This document shows, one piece after another, positions 35,901 through 46,948 of a DNA stretch of 64,000 bases. Under the pieces are notes generated by a model. It was given only the letters and a program-made list of their open reading frames with translations. It did no database searches and was not told where the DNA came from. Position 1 is the stretch's first letter. Each line of letters starts with the position of its first letter. Source of the stretch: Eutypa lata (Eukaryota > Ascomycota > Sordariomycetes > Xylariales > Diatrypaceae); contig JAKULF010000011.1 of NCBI GenBank assembly GCA_022661535.1, forward strand, positions 2,604,001-2,668,000, given 5' to 3'. The translations under genes and the position numbers were made by a program.

Positions 35901-38119
35901 TATATTATTTTAATTATATAATTATTTATATATTAAAGTAATATTTCGTTAATTAATATTAAATATAATATTAATTTCTTCGGCATTTTATTTAAAATTA
36001 TGTTTTTATTTTTTTTATTATAATTATATTATATTTTAAGTTTATAAAATATATTTTTTTTTAAAGTTAATTTATTTAAAAATATTTCGTTTAATATAAT
36101 TTTAACGAATATTATAAACTTATATATATATAATGTATTTTTTAATTTAAATTTAATTATTATTAATACGTTTTATTAAATTCGTAATTTTAATTTATTT
36201 ATTTTTTTTATCGTAAATAATTATATAATATTATATATAAATTATATTTTTATTAAAAATTATAAAGCGTAATAAAAAGTATAATTATAATCGAAAAAAA
36301 CGTTAAAAAAATAATTATTTATCGTTTTTATTTTAAATAAATTATAAGTTTATTAATAATTTTTTTTTATAAGTTTATTTCGTATAAGTTTAAGTTTTTC
36401 GTCGACGTTTACGTTAATTAAATAAATGCAGCTTTTTTAATCTTTAATTTTAAATAATTTAAAAAGTTTTTTTAACTTTTATTTATATTTAAATTTATTT
36501 TATTATAATCTTTTTATTAAACTTTTATCGTTTTCGTTATTTTCGTTAACTTTATTATTAATAAAATATATTTTTAATTTAATTTTATTTTTTTATTTAT
36601 TAAAAGTTAATTTAAATTTAATATATTTAAAATTATTATTATTATATAAAGTTTTTTTAAAAGTTATTTTTTTGCTTTTTTAACGTTTATTATTAAAAAA
36701 CTTAATTTTTTTTTAATAATTTTTTATTTAATAATCTTTTATTTTATAATTAAAGTATATGTTATCGTTTATTATAATTACGTAATTATGTTTTTTTATA
36801 AAGTTAATTTTTTAATCGTTATATTTTAAATTTAAAATTTAATTTAATTTTAACGTTATTAATATTATTATAATAATATTTAATTATTTTAAATATATTA
36901 TATTTAATTTATTTAATATAATTTTAAAAATTTTTAAATTATAAAACGAAGTAAAGGTTTTATATAATTAAACGGTTATTTTTAAAATATTATAAATTTT
37001 ATTTTTAATTTTATAATAAATTATTATAAAAGTTTTTCGTATTACTTTTTTAATTATTTATTATGTATTTTATTAATTAATGTAATCGTATATAAATGAT
37101 TAAATAATTAATATATATATTTAAAAAAAATAAATAAATATTTTTTTATTATAATAAATATTATAATATTTTTATAATAATTAATAAAAAACTTCGCGAA
37201 TACGACGCGTAAAGTTAATTAAACTTTTGTTTTAATAAAATAATAAAGTTAAAAACTTCGTTATAAATTCGTAAAGTTAATAATAATTATTTAAAACTTA
37301 AATTATTACTTTAAGAAATATTATTTAATTAAGTTTTTATAATTTTATATAAATTATAATTTATTAAAAATTATTAATTAATTTAATAAAAACACGTTAT
37401 ATTTAAAGATTATAAAGAATAAATATTTATTAAAATCGATATTAAATTTTTTATAATTTATTAAATATTATTTCATTAATTTAAATAAATTTTAAATTTA
37501 ATAAAAATACGATTTTATTTTTGCTTTTATATTTTAAAAAGGTTATAATTTCGAAAAATAAAATCGTTTTTAATTAAAATGTTTTAATTTGCTTTTTTTA
37601 TATTATTATAGTTTTTGCTTTTAAATTAAATTTTTCGAAATTTAATCGTTTATTTAACTTTCGTTTTGCGTTAATTTATTAAATAAGGTTTTTAACGTAA
37701 AGAAAAAAATTTCTTTATAATATATTAATTGCGAAAAATATTAATATTAATTTTAATATTATTTTTAATATTATTTTTAATATTATATTTTAATTCGTAA
37801 TTAAAATAATAATTAAGTTTTAAATTAAATTTTTTAATTATTATATATTTTAATTATTTTATTTAATATTATAATTTATTTTTATAAATTAATTTTTTAA
37901 TTTTTTATTAAATTCGTTTAATTTAATATATATTTAATTATTAAATTTATTTAAATTAATTTTATTAATTTAATATAAAATTATTCGTAATAAATCGTTA
38001 TTTTATAATATCGTAAAAATATTAAAAATAAATAAAAAAAATAAATTAAAGATTAAATAAATAAATAAAAATATTATTATTTTTATTTAATATAACGTAA
38101 ACTTATAAAAATAATTATT

Positions 38120-38421
38120 TATACTTTTTAATTTTACTTTTTATAACTTTAAATACTTACGTAATATATTTATTTTAAGATTTTTTAAAATTTAAAACTT
38201 AAAATTAATTAATTAAAAAAGAAAAAAAAAAAGAATTATTTAATAATTAATAAGTTTTATAAATATTAAAATACAAAAAGAATTCCTTAAGAATTTTATA
38301 ATAGCTTTCTTATTATAGGTTTACGTATTATAAATTCCCTATTGTATAATCTTCCTACTATAAGAGGCTCCATTATATTACATAATATAGGATTCCCATT
38401 ATCTAGCCTTAGGGATCCACA
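38120..38421. repeat. Right LTR of RIP-degraded element
   Basis: Starts TATACTTTTTAATTTTAC, the fully transition-mutated version of the left LTR start, and ends GGGATCCACA. The last 150 bp keep C and G residues that are lost in the left copy. The CA-3' end is as expected for an LTR. Confidence 0.85.
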
Positions 38422-40414
38422 TAATTAAGTTATGAGATCATCGTAGAGGCTTTGAACATGCGATCAATTGAATAGCATCGTATACTTTCCATGTATGACT
38501 TCGTGGCGTTTCTATCCTCTCTTCTCTGTTTTATTATATAGAGCTCTGGTCCTTCAAAATGCTATTCACATAATACTTACATATGTATTGTACCTAGCAC
38601 TAGCCAGTGATTAACCTTCCCCCTCAGCACAATACGTCTGTCTAGCTTACACGTGTGTATTTTACGTAGAACGGTCATCTCTCCCGACACACGAAGTTTT
38701 TCGAAAAATATAGTTTTCATGTAGTTAGTTATCTACGAAGTAGTATCCATTCACATTTCTACTGGTCCAAGTCCAAAGTACATGGCATGGATTTCGGGAT
38801 TTCGCAAAGATAAAAGACAGGGTAGTGGGGTTTCTAGCGGTATAGCCCGGGTACCTTTCCCCTAAACCCTGTGCTAAACCCTGTGGAAGCATGTGATGAT
38901 ACTCTAAATGGTTGTGATGCCAGGCCAGGATGCTTCATCGCAACCCGATTCATACTACCACGTCAGAGGTATCATACACATCAATACTCCCGTTTTGGAC
39001 AGAACTACGACAGGGACGCTATACCATCCAACATGTAAGAAACGCTTAAATTCTATATCTCCGTACAACGATGGCGTGTTCGGACATCTACGGGTTTAGA
39101 TCGTTTGGGTTCGCTCCACCACTTGACTGCGGGAGGCCCCTTTCCTGTAACTACCTAGAGGTAGGTAGGTAGGTAGAAGTAGTTGACTCCATAGCCGAAT
39201 AGATCGATAGTATTGAGGTGGCGGAGACTCTAGCTCTATAGTTTACATTCACATTCGGGGCCAAATTATTTGCGCAGTATCATATCAATCAGCGAATTAG
39301 AAAGGGTCATAACTTTTTCAACTTCATATGAGTGCCCAATTCACCCCATCTTGAGGTTTCTATCGTGTATGCGTTCTACGTCTAGCTAGTTAGTATAGGG
39401 GGGGGGGGGATGAAACGAGGTCGCATATTCCGTTTCCCCCGATGCGCCCGTGTTACCTACTTTTGCAATACGCGATGACGGCGATAGCGGGCGGGCGTTA
39501 GATATGGAATAAGCGGAAGTTTTTAAACTCCATCAGCCACCTTCACTGCTTTTCCCTTTCAACACTGCGCCAAGGGGCACACAATCGCGTGCTGCCCAGT
39601 CGGGTGTCAACCCACCACCACCACCACCACCACTACCACCATTACCTTTCCAGAATCAACAATGCTCACTTTACACTTACACGGCGGGAGAGCGGAACCA
39701 CCTGTGGACAATTCACGTTTTGTGCGCTTACATGCTGACATCTGTATGTACATGTGTATGCAAGGAATACGGCAACGTGCAGAGTCCAAATTAATTTACA
39801 CGCCAAGGAACCACCTCCAAGTCCATTTATCCACTTCGAAGCACTTCCTTTCTGGGGAGCATATTGTGTGATTAGAGAGCTCTTATTGGGGGGTTTGAAC
39901 CCTTCTCACATAGTACAACGGCATGGGAAATATGGGACGAACCGGGGGCCGCATGCCACGCCACCCCCCGGATAGCTATTCAATGGACGAAACTTGCAAT
40001 GCTGGAAGAATACGCAGAGAAAAGAAGCGCGCAGTTGAGTAATGGAGAGAGATGGAAAATCTGTAGTATCTGTAATAACGCACTAGTTTTTTTCTACTTC
40101 TCTTCTTCGATGCTTTATTGAAAAGTCTAATGTATCCGTCCCTACCACGTTGAAGCTGGCAGCCATGTATAAAGATGGAGGCCATTGCCATTCATCTGGA
40201 AGGGGATTTCTATATGCCATCGTGTTAGACATCCTCTTCAAGCTATATAAGATCTCTCCTGTCTCTTTCAAGTTTGCATACCATCTTGTGAGCAGATATT
40301 ACCATCATCATACCAGCGAATCGTACCATCGTTTGAACGTTGCCATCAATATCAACCAAGCCTAACTACTACACTTCAATAAAGCTGCCAGCCAAGCTAC
40401 CAGTTCAAGCCATC
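38422..40414. other. Intergenic
   Basis: Base composition returns to normal immediately after the LTR. Contains a TAGG run (39159-39176), a G10 homopolymer near 39403, a CCA repeat (39611-39640) and the promoter of the small gene that follows. Confidence 0.5.
40243..40251 (+). promoter_or_regulatory. TATA box of small Ser-rich gene
   Basis: CTATATAAG is followed by a pyrimidine-rich stretch (TCTCTCCTGTCTCTTTC), about 170 bp before the ATG at 40415. This is a typical strong fungal core promoter arrangement. Confidence 0.5.
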
Positions 40415-40703
40415 ATGCCTCAATACCACTCCAGGTAAGTCACTGCCATAGTACCACCATCAAAGACAGGACCCCCGAGCTAAGATCACAAGCAGCTCTT
40501 CGGCACACCAGTCGTCCTCATCATTCAGTTCGAGGTTAAGCAGTGTACCAGCAGGTCGGACCCCGATGTCGGATTACACAAGAACGCCCTCGTCCTCGCA
40601 GAGGTTCCACGCCACCGGCCAATCAAGCGGGAAGAACGGGCCCTCAATGGAGCGCAAGTTATCGGCGTGGGATAGCCAATGGGCTACCGCAAGCCGTCGA
40701 TAG
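40415..40703 (+). CDS. Small serine-rich protein, unrecognised
   Basis: Exons 40415-40434 and 40496-40703 encode 75 residues. The intron is 61 nt with a perfect GTAAGT donor and a tandem acceptor (AAGCAG), so an isoform with one extra Ser is possible. The product starts MPQY, then has serine runs (SSSSAHQSSSSFSSRLSS), a basic/polar middle (DYTRTPSSSQRFHATGQ) and a C-terminal MERKLSAWDSQWATASRR. It has no signal peptide or hydrophobic segment and is probably intrinsically disordered. Support comes from the open joined frame, the strong splice signals, the TATA box and the G+C-rich codons. I cannot name a function; small disordered fungal proteins of this kind are often stress or development induced. 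Confidence 0.55.
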
Positions 40704-41122
40704 GGGGCGGGGGTGAAGTACACAAACCGAACCCGGCTTTTATTTTGGGTTTATTTTGAATTTCGGACGTCTCTAGCTGGGAGCTAGCCATAGGGGCCTG
40801 TATACTACTGTAACTAGACATCATGATATACCACAAAGGGGGATGGGATAGGAGATCACAATAGAGGATACGGAGTTTTTGATTTGATATTAACAATCGA
40901 GTTCTGGTATTCGCGTATGTAGCTTATTAGCAGTAAAGTACAATGGTGCAGTTACGTTAGCAGCCGAGTCTAATAATCCTGAGCACATATCAAGTCATAT
41001 GATACAATTCGTTAGTTAGGTCCGTCGACAACATCCGGGCCATGAAGTTCATGCAGAGCCCGCCATCTTGCAATATATGGCAGCCAATTCTGAAAATCGA
41101 GTCGTTCTGGCGAAGAAGTCTC
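40704..41122. other. Intergenic between convergent small gene and frataxin
   Basis: No gene is supported. Probably two 3' UTRs. Confidence 0.5.
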
Positions 41123-41797
41123 TCAAATGTCGACCGAGTCTAGTGGTGGTTCTTCCGGATCAATGCCCGTCTCTTCGTTTAGGATCTCGTTCAGCGTCGC
41201 GCCGTCCCGCAGGTAAACCCACCCGCCTGTCGCCGTGCCTTCCTTCTGGTGTTGGCCGTCACTAACGATCACATAGTCGAAACGCTTCGGACCGGATATG
41301 GGGGAGGAAAGCCAGATTTGTTTGTTGGGTGGCTGCTTGTTGATGACGTAGGTTCCGATGCCGGTGATGTTGATATTCATTACGCCGGCCTGTAGAAAAG
41401 TTCGTAAGTATGGGATAGGAGGGGAGGGGTAGAAGAAGAAGAATAGTAAGTGAAGTAGAGAACTAAAACTCACACTGTATTCGACATCTATATCGTCACG
41501 CTCATCCTGAGCAGCCTCGAACTTGTTTAATAAGTTGTCTAAATATTCGTCGGATAACTCGTGATATTGCGCATCCGTGAGGTCGCTTGGCTTGACCCGA
41601 CTGAGCACATCTGGCGCGAGAGGTCTTGTGAGGCGAGCACTTGTCGAGAAGGATAGGCTTGTCGTAGCTGGCTTGTGGGAGATTTGAGGGCGAAGTATTC
41701 GTAGAGAACTGGTGGAGGGGTGAACGAGAACGGAAGTCGTGGGTTTTAACCTTTGATTGGCCAATCGACCCAACCTGGGGAGAGCCGCTCTGGTCAT
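41123..41797 (-). CDS. YFH1: Frataxin, mitochondrial
   Basis: Exons 41797-41474 and 41389-41123 (intron 84 nt, GTGAGT...CAG) encode 196 residues. The first about 55 residues are rich in Arg, Ser and Thr and lack acids, as in a mitochondrial presequence. The frataxin/CyaY fold follows: helix 1 (YHELSDEYLDNLLNKFEAAQ) with the acidic iron-binding ridge continuing in DERDDIDVEYS, then strands NINITGIGTYVINKQPPNKQ, IWLSSPISGPKRFDY, and helix 2 with LNEILNEETG. Frataxin works in the mitochondrial matrix with the cysteine desulfurase complex in iron-sulphur cluster assembly. Length and motif order are normal. The intron falls between the acidic helix end and the first beta strand. Confidence 0.92.
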   Translation of the reverse strand: MTRAALPRLGRLANQRLKPTTSVLVHPSTSSLRILRPQISHKPATTSLSFSTSARLTRPLAPDVLSRVKPSDLTDAQYHELSDEYLDNLLNKFEAAQDERDDIDVEYSVSFSSLLHLLFFFFYPSPPIPYLRTFLQAGVMNINITGIGTYVINKQPPNKQIWLSSPISGPKRFDYVIVSDGQHQKEGTATGGWVYLRDGATLNEILNEETGIDPEEPPLDSVDI

Positions 41798-42710
41798 GGT
41801 GATGAAATGAAACCTGTTGACAGACTTTCCTTCCCGTACTCTCGTGTTTGATGTCTTCTTGAGCTTATGAGGCGTCTCCTGGGTAGCTGAGGGAAAGCTG
41901 ACGGACGATGCGCTCGGTCGTGAAATTGAGGTTCGGGATCGAGAGTATGACGAGAGTTAGAATTGACATATATGTGCCTACTAATGCATTCTATTGATGA
42001 TTATAATATGTCAGCGGCGTTTCAAGAAGAGACAGGCACTGTACTTCTAGCCGTACGTACCGAACATAAGGTGAATAGATGGGATGAGATCGGATGTGTG
42101 GAGGTTTAGTTAAAGCTGCAGTGGAGAGCAATCGGAGCTACCCACCTAAGTTAAGGTTAGATACTACATACAAGGTACAATACCCGCACCACCTTGGCGG
42201 CTTTTATGTAAAGGGGTGACCCTGCTAAGTCAGTAAGTCAAGCTGTGTTTCCCCGCTAAACTGGGGCCGAAAGCTACGGCTCCCACCTTCAGGGTCATCA
42301 ACCAATACTCGCAATCTTCTTGGTAAGTCACATCATTCGTTACTTTCCGTAGGTACACCAGCACAAAAAAAAAATATTGAGTGACTTGGGTTGACAATGA
42401 GAGATGTCTGTATGAAGCTATTAGCGTCGTCGAAATATACCAAGAGTTCAAGATCCTTTTACTACCTACCTAGGTACGTAGCAGGAAGACCAAAGAGTAT
42501 CCACAGGAGACAGTTAGTATAACTGCCACCAGGTACTTCGAAACATAATATATACAGGAGAATCATAGAGCAGAAAAGAGCTTCTATAAACGCCATTCGC
42601 CGTGAGAAGGTGTCTCCTCGTATCCTATCCCCATGTAACTTCAAAATAACCACACCAAATAACTCCCCGTACCCATGATCCCTGACCCTGACCCTGACAA
42701 CATAAACCCT
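41798..42710. other. Intergenic
   Basis: Frataxin upstream region and downstream flank of the secreted protein gene. No gene is supported. Confidence 0.5.
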
Positions 42711-43586
42711 TCAAGGCCGACCCTTCAAGAAGGTAACCGCAAACTGGCCGTTAATTGAACCGGCGACCGGGTTACCGTGATGATTATCAATATAGGCATC
42801 CTTAAAGTCAATCTTGCTGTTCAAATAATCTCGTGCAGAAGCCTGCTGCCTGAGCAAAACAACATGTGGGTCGTCGGCTTTGATCTCCCCTGCTGTGAGT
42901 GGAACGTCTCCCGTGGCTCGCAGGACTCTGACCCCGGACTCCTTGGTATCGTACGCGTCCTCCGGAGCGCCGTCGAGCAACCAGTCCTCGAAGCCCAAGC
43001 GCTTCTCAGACCCATCGAGCGCCTTCATCGTCACGGCCCCGTCACAGCCGCGGATGAGAGATACATCACCCCACGCCTGCCCATCGGGGGTGACGGTGAG
43101 CTCCACCCACGTGCCGAGCCACTGCGACCGGCCTTGGAGGTTAAACTCGTCCGTGCCCCGGGTAATGCGGCCCTGGAAGCCGGGGGCCAAAGACACGAAC
43201 TGCGTGGCTTGCGGGGGTAGGGAGATGTGTTGGAACGGGACGTCGTCGCAGCTGTTCTCGTAGAAATAGAAACTGCGCTCTTCGCTGTCGGCATTCGTGA
43301 GCTCGACGCCAGGGCCGCCGCTGTTGCTGTTGCCGTCATAGGGAATGAATGTAGCCGTTTTGGCACAATTCGGGATGTAGCTCCGTCGACCCGCTGCGTA
43401 GTCTCTTGTGTTAAGAGAGCTGCTGCTGCTGCTGCTGCTGCTGCTGTGGTGATGATGATCCCTCGGATGGTGGGACCAGTCTCTCTCGTGGAAGCGCATG
43501 GTGGCACGCTTTGGTGCTGCAGATGCCATCGTCACCAGCACCACCAGGCCGACCAAGACGCAGACTAGCTGCGGCATATTGCGCAT
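42711..43586 (-). CDS. Secreted protein of unknown function, beta-rich
   Basis: A single exon of 291 residues. It has a hydrophobic signal peptide (MRNMPQLVCVLVGLVVLVTMASA), then a low-complexity stretch of His and ten Ser (residues about 43-57), then a compact domain from about 68. Recognisable words include FYFYENSCDD, PGFQGRITRGTDEFNLQGR, LGTWVELT, WGDVSLIRGCDGAV and the C-terminal IDNHHGNPVAGSINGQFAV. These recall a family of fungal secreted proteins with a thaumatin-like beta-sandwich look that I remember but cannot name with certainty. Few cysteines are present, so it is not a classic thaumatin. A role at the cell wall or in interaction with other organisms is possible but unproven. Confidence 0.75.
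   Translation of the reverse strand: MRNMPQLVCVLVGLVVLVTMASAAPKRATMRFHERDWSHHPRDHHHHSSSSSSSSSSLNTRDYAAGRRSYIPNCAKTATFIPYDGNSNSGGPGVELTNADSEERSFYFYENSCDDVPFQHISLPPQATQFVSLAPGFQGRITRGTDEFNLQGRSQWLGTWVELTVTPDGQAWGDVSLIRGCDGAVTMKALDGSEKRLGFEDWLLDGAPEDAYDTKESGVRVLRATGDVPLTAGEIKADDPHVVLLRQQASARDYLNSKIDFKDAYIDNHHGNPVAGSINGQFAVTFLKGRP
43422..43444. repeat. CTG/CAG trinucleotide repeat coding poly-Ser
   Basis: About eight tandem CTG units on the plus strand. They are read as AGC (Ser) on the coding strand of the secreted protein gene, just after a His run. Confidence 0.85.
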
Positions 43587-46500
43587 TTGGAACGAAGGGC
43601 TCGAAGAAAGTTATGTGTTCACATAGAGTATCTCCTTATGCGAGGAGGCTGTAAGCCGTGATGGCGGCCTATTTGCAATATGTAATGAATGTGTCTGCTC
43701 GTTCAGTCTACGTTGCGCCTCAACTGTGGCAAGGTCGATACCTCTTATATACACCAAGCAACTGATCAGAGCAAATCCTTTGACCCATCGGATGATATTA
43801 GAGTCATGTTGGTGCTACAAGTGGTAATTCCTCTATTAATATCGCTTCATATTTTGCTAGCTTTCTGTCATACGGCTGTAATTATAATGACACAGTTTGC
43901 TAGGACCGCGACAAAGGAGAAGATGACATGGTGGTCTCACGAACACATTCCTGGAATGATCCCGTAGGCTGTAAGTCCCTTACCATGACTCAACTTAAAA
44001 TCCTATATACTTACTTATACGATAAACATGATATTTTAGTGACAGTTTAAAAGGTCACGTGGAAGGTAGAGGTGCTCTCCTACAGAATATACGTAGTATA
44101 GGTATACGGAAGACGGGGTTAGTTAACTTTTTGTCAGTTCCCCTGCATTAGCTTATGACGACGGTCCAACAACATCGACTGAAGAAACGTGTATCAATTG
44201 GTTTCCATCCTCTCGGTTATGGGTTTCATCCTATCAAGAGACCAACACAATCATGATCAATTCGTAAAGCCAACTGGTCCGAATTATGCAGTTATGTCAA
44301 AGTTGAAACACATATTCCTGTAGGCTTTAACCGAATCCACGATTGGATGATCTACAGATTGATTGACCTCAGATAACCAGATATTTACTTAATTACCCGC
44401 CGCTTTCAGGGGTCGACTCAACTGTCATCCCAGCTGCCGGGTTAAACATATTTCAGAATGTATCAATGTGTCAGTGCATATCACATGCATCGCATGGACG
44501 ATGGTCACAAAGAAGGTTTTAGACTCATGCAATATAGACAAATTCCATTGGATTTCGATATGTCGGTAAAGTCATGAAGACAATGCTCAACCTTTCACTC
44601 GAGTCATGTACCTGCTTATTAATATTTGTGTTGTGGCACATTGTTTTACTTGCGCTGAATGAGTACTATACAACTGCCTACCACTACGTGACTACCTGAC
44701 ATCACGTAACATAGCTCCCATCCCTTCCTTAGATATTAAATTTCGGTGGTTTTACCAGGTAATCTAGTTCATGACTGAAAGATACAGGAAGTACGGGTGT
44801 ATATTATGGCATCTAGGTAAGTAATAGAATAAGCATTGCCGATAGGAGCTCTAGCTGGCCGGTGACTGACAGCTGTTCTGATGGTGACAACGCAAAGCAC
44901 GAAACCCTATAAGAAAGCGAGGTGCATGGAATAAATTCAATGGGTTCAGCTTCATGCTGGACACAACTATACCTACCTGCCTTTGACACCTCATGCGTCT
45001 ACGCGGGAACATTTGCTGTTTCTTCGATTGTCCAATCGCCCATTTCTGTTGCTGAGAGACTAGCTAAACATCTCATCCGTTAGATCAGCGGGCTCCAAAT
45101 ATTAAATAGAGGGAATGCTGATCTTATAGGTATTAATATGAGCTGCATTTCCCTCTCGTTAACTACCTGTTTACTATCACGAGACCAGGAATATGACACG
45201 CCATCGCACGCGATAATCAATCCTGCATGGGACTCGCTATCATTGCACCAACGGGACTTGACTACCCTCGATACGTTGAAGCTGAACCCATTCGTGTCCG
45301 TTCTTAATATCGGAAGGTTCATATTCCACCGTAATTTAGTATTATTCAACATACGAGACTCCATATCACTGGCCTTGATCGATGTCAGGGTTAAGTTCGT
45401 CGAGCATCATGTGTCCACTTAATTAGCCATTTAACCCGAGAGTGAATTATTAACTTACTTATTTGTTACCAAATTCAATATCCAATAATCGGTGTACATA
45501 ATACAATGCAATAGTGCAACGGGATCGATATATCATTAATATCATTAATATTGTATAACCAGAACAACCCAAATTAGAATACGCTACCACAGCGGGCTAC
45601 CATTAGAGGCATTTCTAAAACCTCTGGGTAACTACTTCATAGTATTGACTGAACAAATAATGTAGCAGAAGTCTTCTCCGGAGTTTTCATTCAGGGGGGC
45701 ATAACATGTGATTGATGAAACAAATTGGAGTTACTGCTTGAAGCCTGACCTTGACGCTTCGAAGTTCGTAAATTCCCACGAGGCGATATCAAACACCACA
45801 TAACAGGTCGTATATTGCTACCAGATCGAATATATACAACGATATGCAAGAGGCTCAGTGCACGATTTCGCAAGTAACGATGATCCCAAGGGGATTTACC
45901 CGTTGTTGGGCGTCTATAATACCATGGGGGTTGCCGGCGGTGTGGCATCTATTAGAACTTCGTGGGATTGATATGAAAAGGGATCAAAATGAATGAACGA
46001 AATCTTGCGTCTTATTTACTAGGCTCTGAGGTGGTATACACTTGAGGTTTATATGATTTGTGGGGTGTGGCTTATAAGGAGAGGGTGTATACGTATAACA
46101 TGGCTCAAAATGAATCATAATGGATCACCTATTGATCGGCGTTAAACTACTATAACTATGTATCTCCATTGGTAGCATATGTAGATGGAGAAGACTGGGG
46201 AGAGACTTGCCATTTTCAGTAAGAAGGGGATATGTTAAAAGGACGCAACAGGACGCTAGACCAAGGGGACGCAAAGAATCATATAAACTCATAATGATTC
46301 ATTTTTTCCCATTCTTAATCATCCTGCTCTGCTCTTGGCAGGCATTTTGCGCCATTTGCTGCGATCCTGAGAGTGGATGAAAGAAGAAAACAAGGTCTGA
46401 GCGAATTGCGAATACCCGATGGGAACGGCATAAAAGGACGGGAACTTCTTTCTAGATGATTCATCTTGAATCAGAATGTGTCTGCTATGATACACTATGA

Positions 46501-46948
46501 TGGTGATAGATGGATGGACTTCATTTGTATAAATAGGACGTAGAGGTAATAGATATAGACACAGGTAGACAGAGAAATCAAGAAATTATGTGTCCAAACG
46601 CTTCATTTGTGAGACGTCCAACGAAGATGCCATCGTGAATCTTTCCGAATATCCTCTATTAACTAGTAAGTCACGCATAGACGGCTCTACACCCCCCAAG
46701 ATCAACCACAAGCCATGATGACAAAAAATCGTTCCCTATACCGAGATTTACCATTCTGCAAACCCGTTTTCGTTCTTTTGTTTCGTAACGGGTTCTAAAA
46801 TCACATGAGAGAAATCACGAGCCGACATCGTCTGAGCATACACACATACACACACACACATATTGATATTGGAAGAGAAAAAAAAAAGAGGATTTCACAT
46901 TCATCAAGTCAAGAAGAAGTCTATCTATACACCAAGTCCAAGGCTAAC
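43587..46948. other. Gene-poor region of 3.4 kb
   Basis: No coding sequence is supported. ORFs of 80-95 codons at 43689, 45080, 45138 and 45691 overlap each other on both strands or lack family resemblance. The region is moderately AT-rich but does not show RIP. Confidence 0.5.

Larger units (their letters stand above)
32681..38421. mobile_element. RIP-degraded LTR retrotransposon
   Basis: A 5.7 kb element bounded by direct long terminal repeats of 301 and 302 bp. The interior (32982-38119) is almost pure A and T. The few C residues left are mainly in CG or CT context, and CA and CC are nearly absent on both strands. No ORF of 60 codons survives for more than 6 kb. That is the signature of repeat-induced point mutation (CpA to TpA). 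Gag-pol, the primer-binding site and the superfamily cannot be recognised. Flanking bases (TAGT on the left, TAAT on the right) could be a 4-bp target duplication with one transition, but that is not established. Confidence 0.85.

Noticed and set aside
32982..38119. AT-rich block as mitochondrial insertion or centromere
   Set aside because: Flanking direct LTRs and the transition-only differences between them explain it as a RIP-mutated retroelement.
39885..39905. tRNA-like T-arm (GGTTTGAACCC)
   Set aside because: No acceptor stem, D-arm or anticodon arm can be folded around it.
45080..45422. Overlapping 94-codon ORFs on both strands
   Set aside because: Mutually exclusive, no splice signals that extend them, no recognisable motifs.
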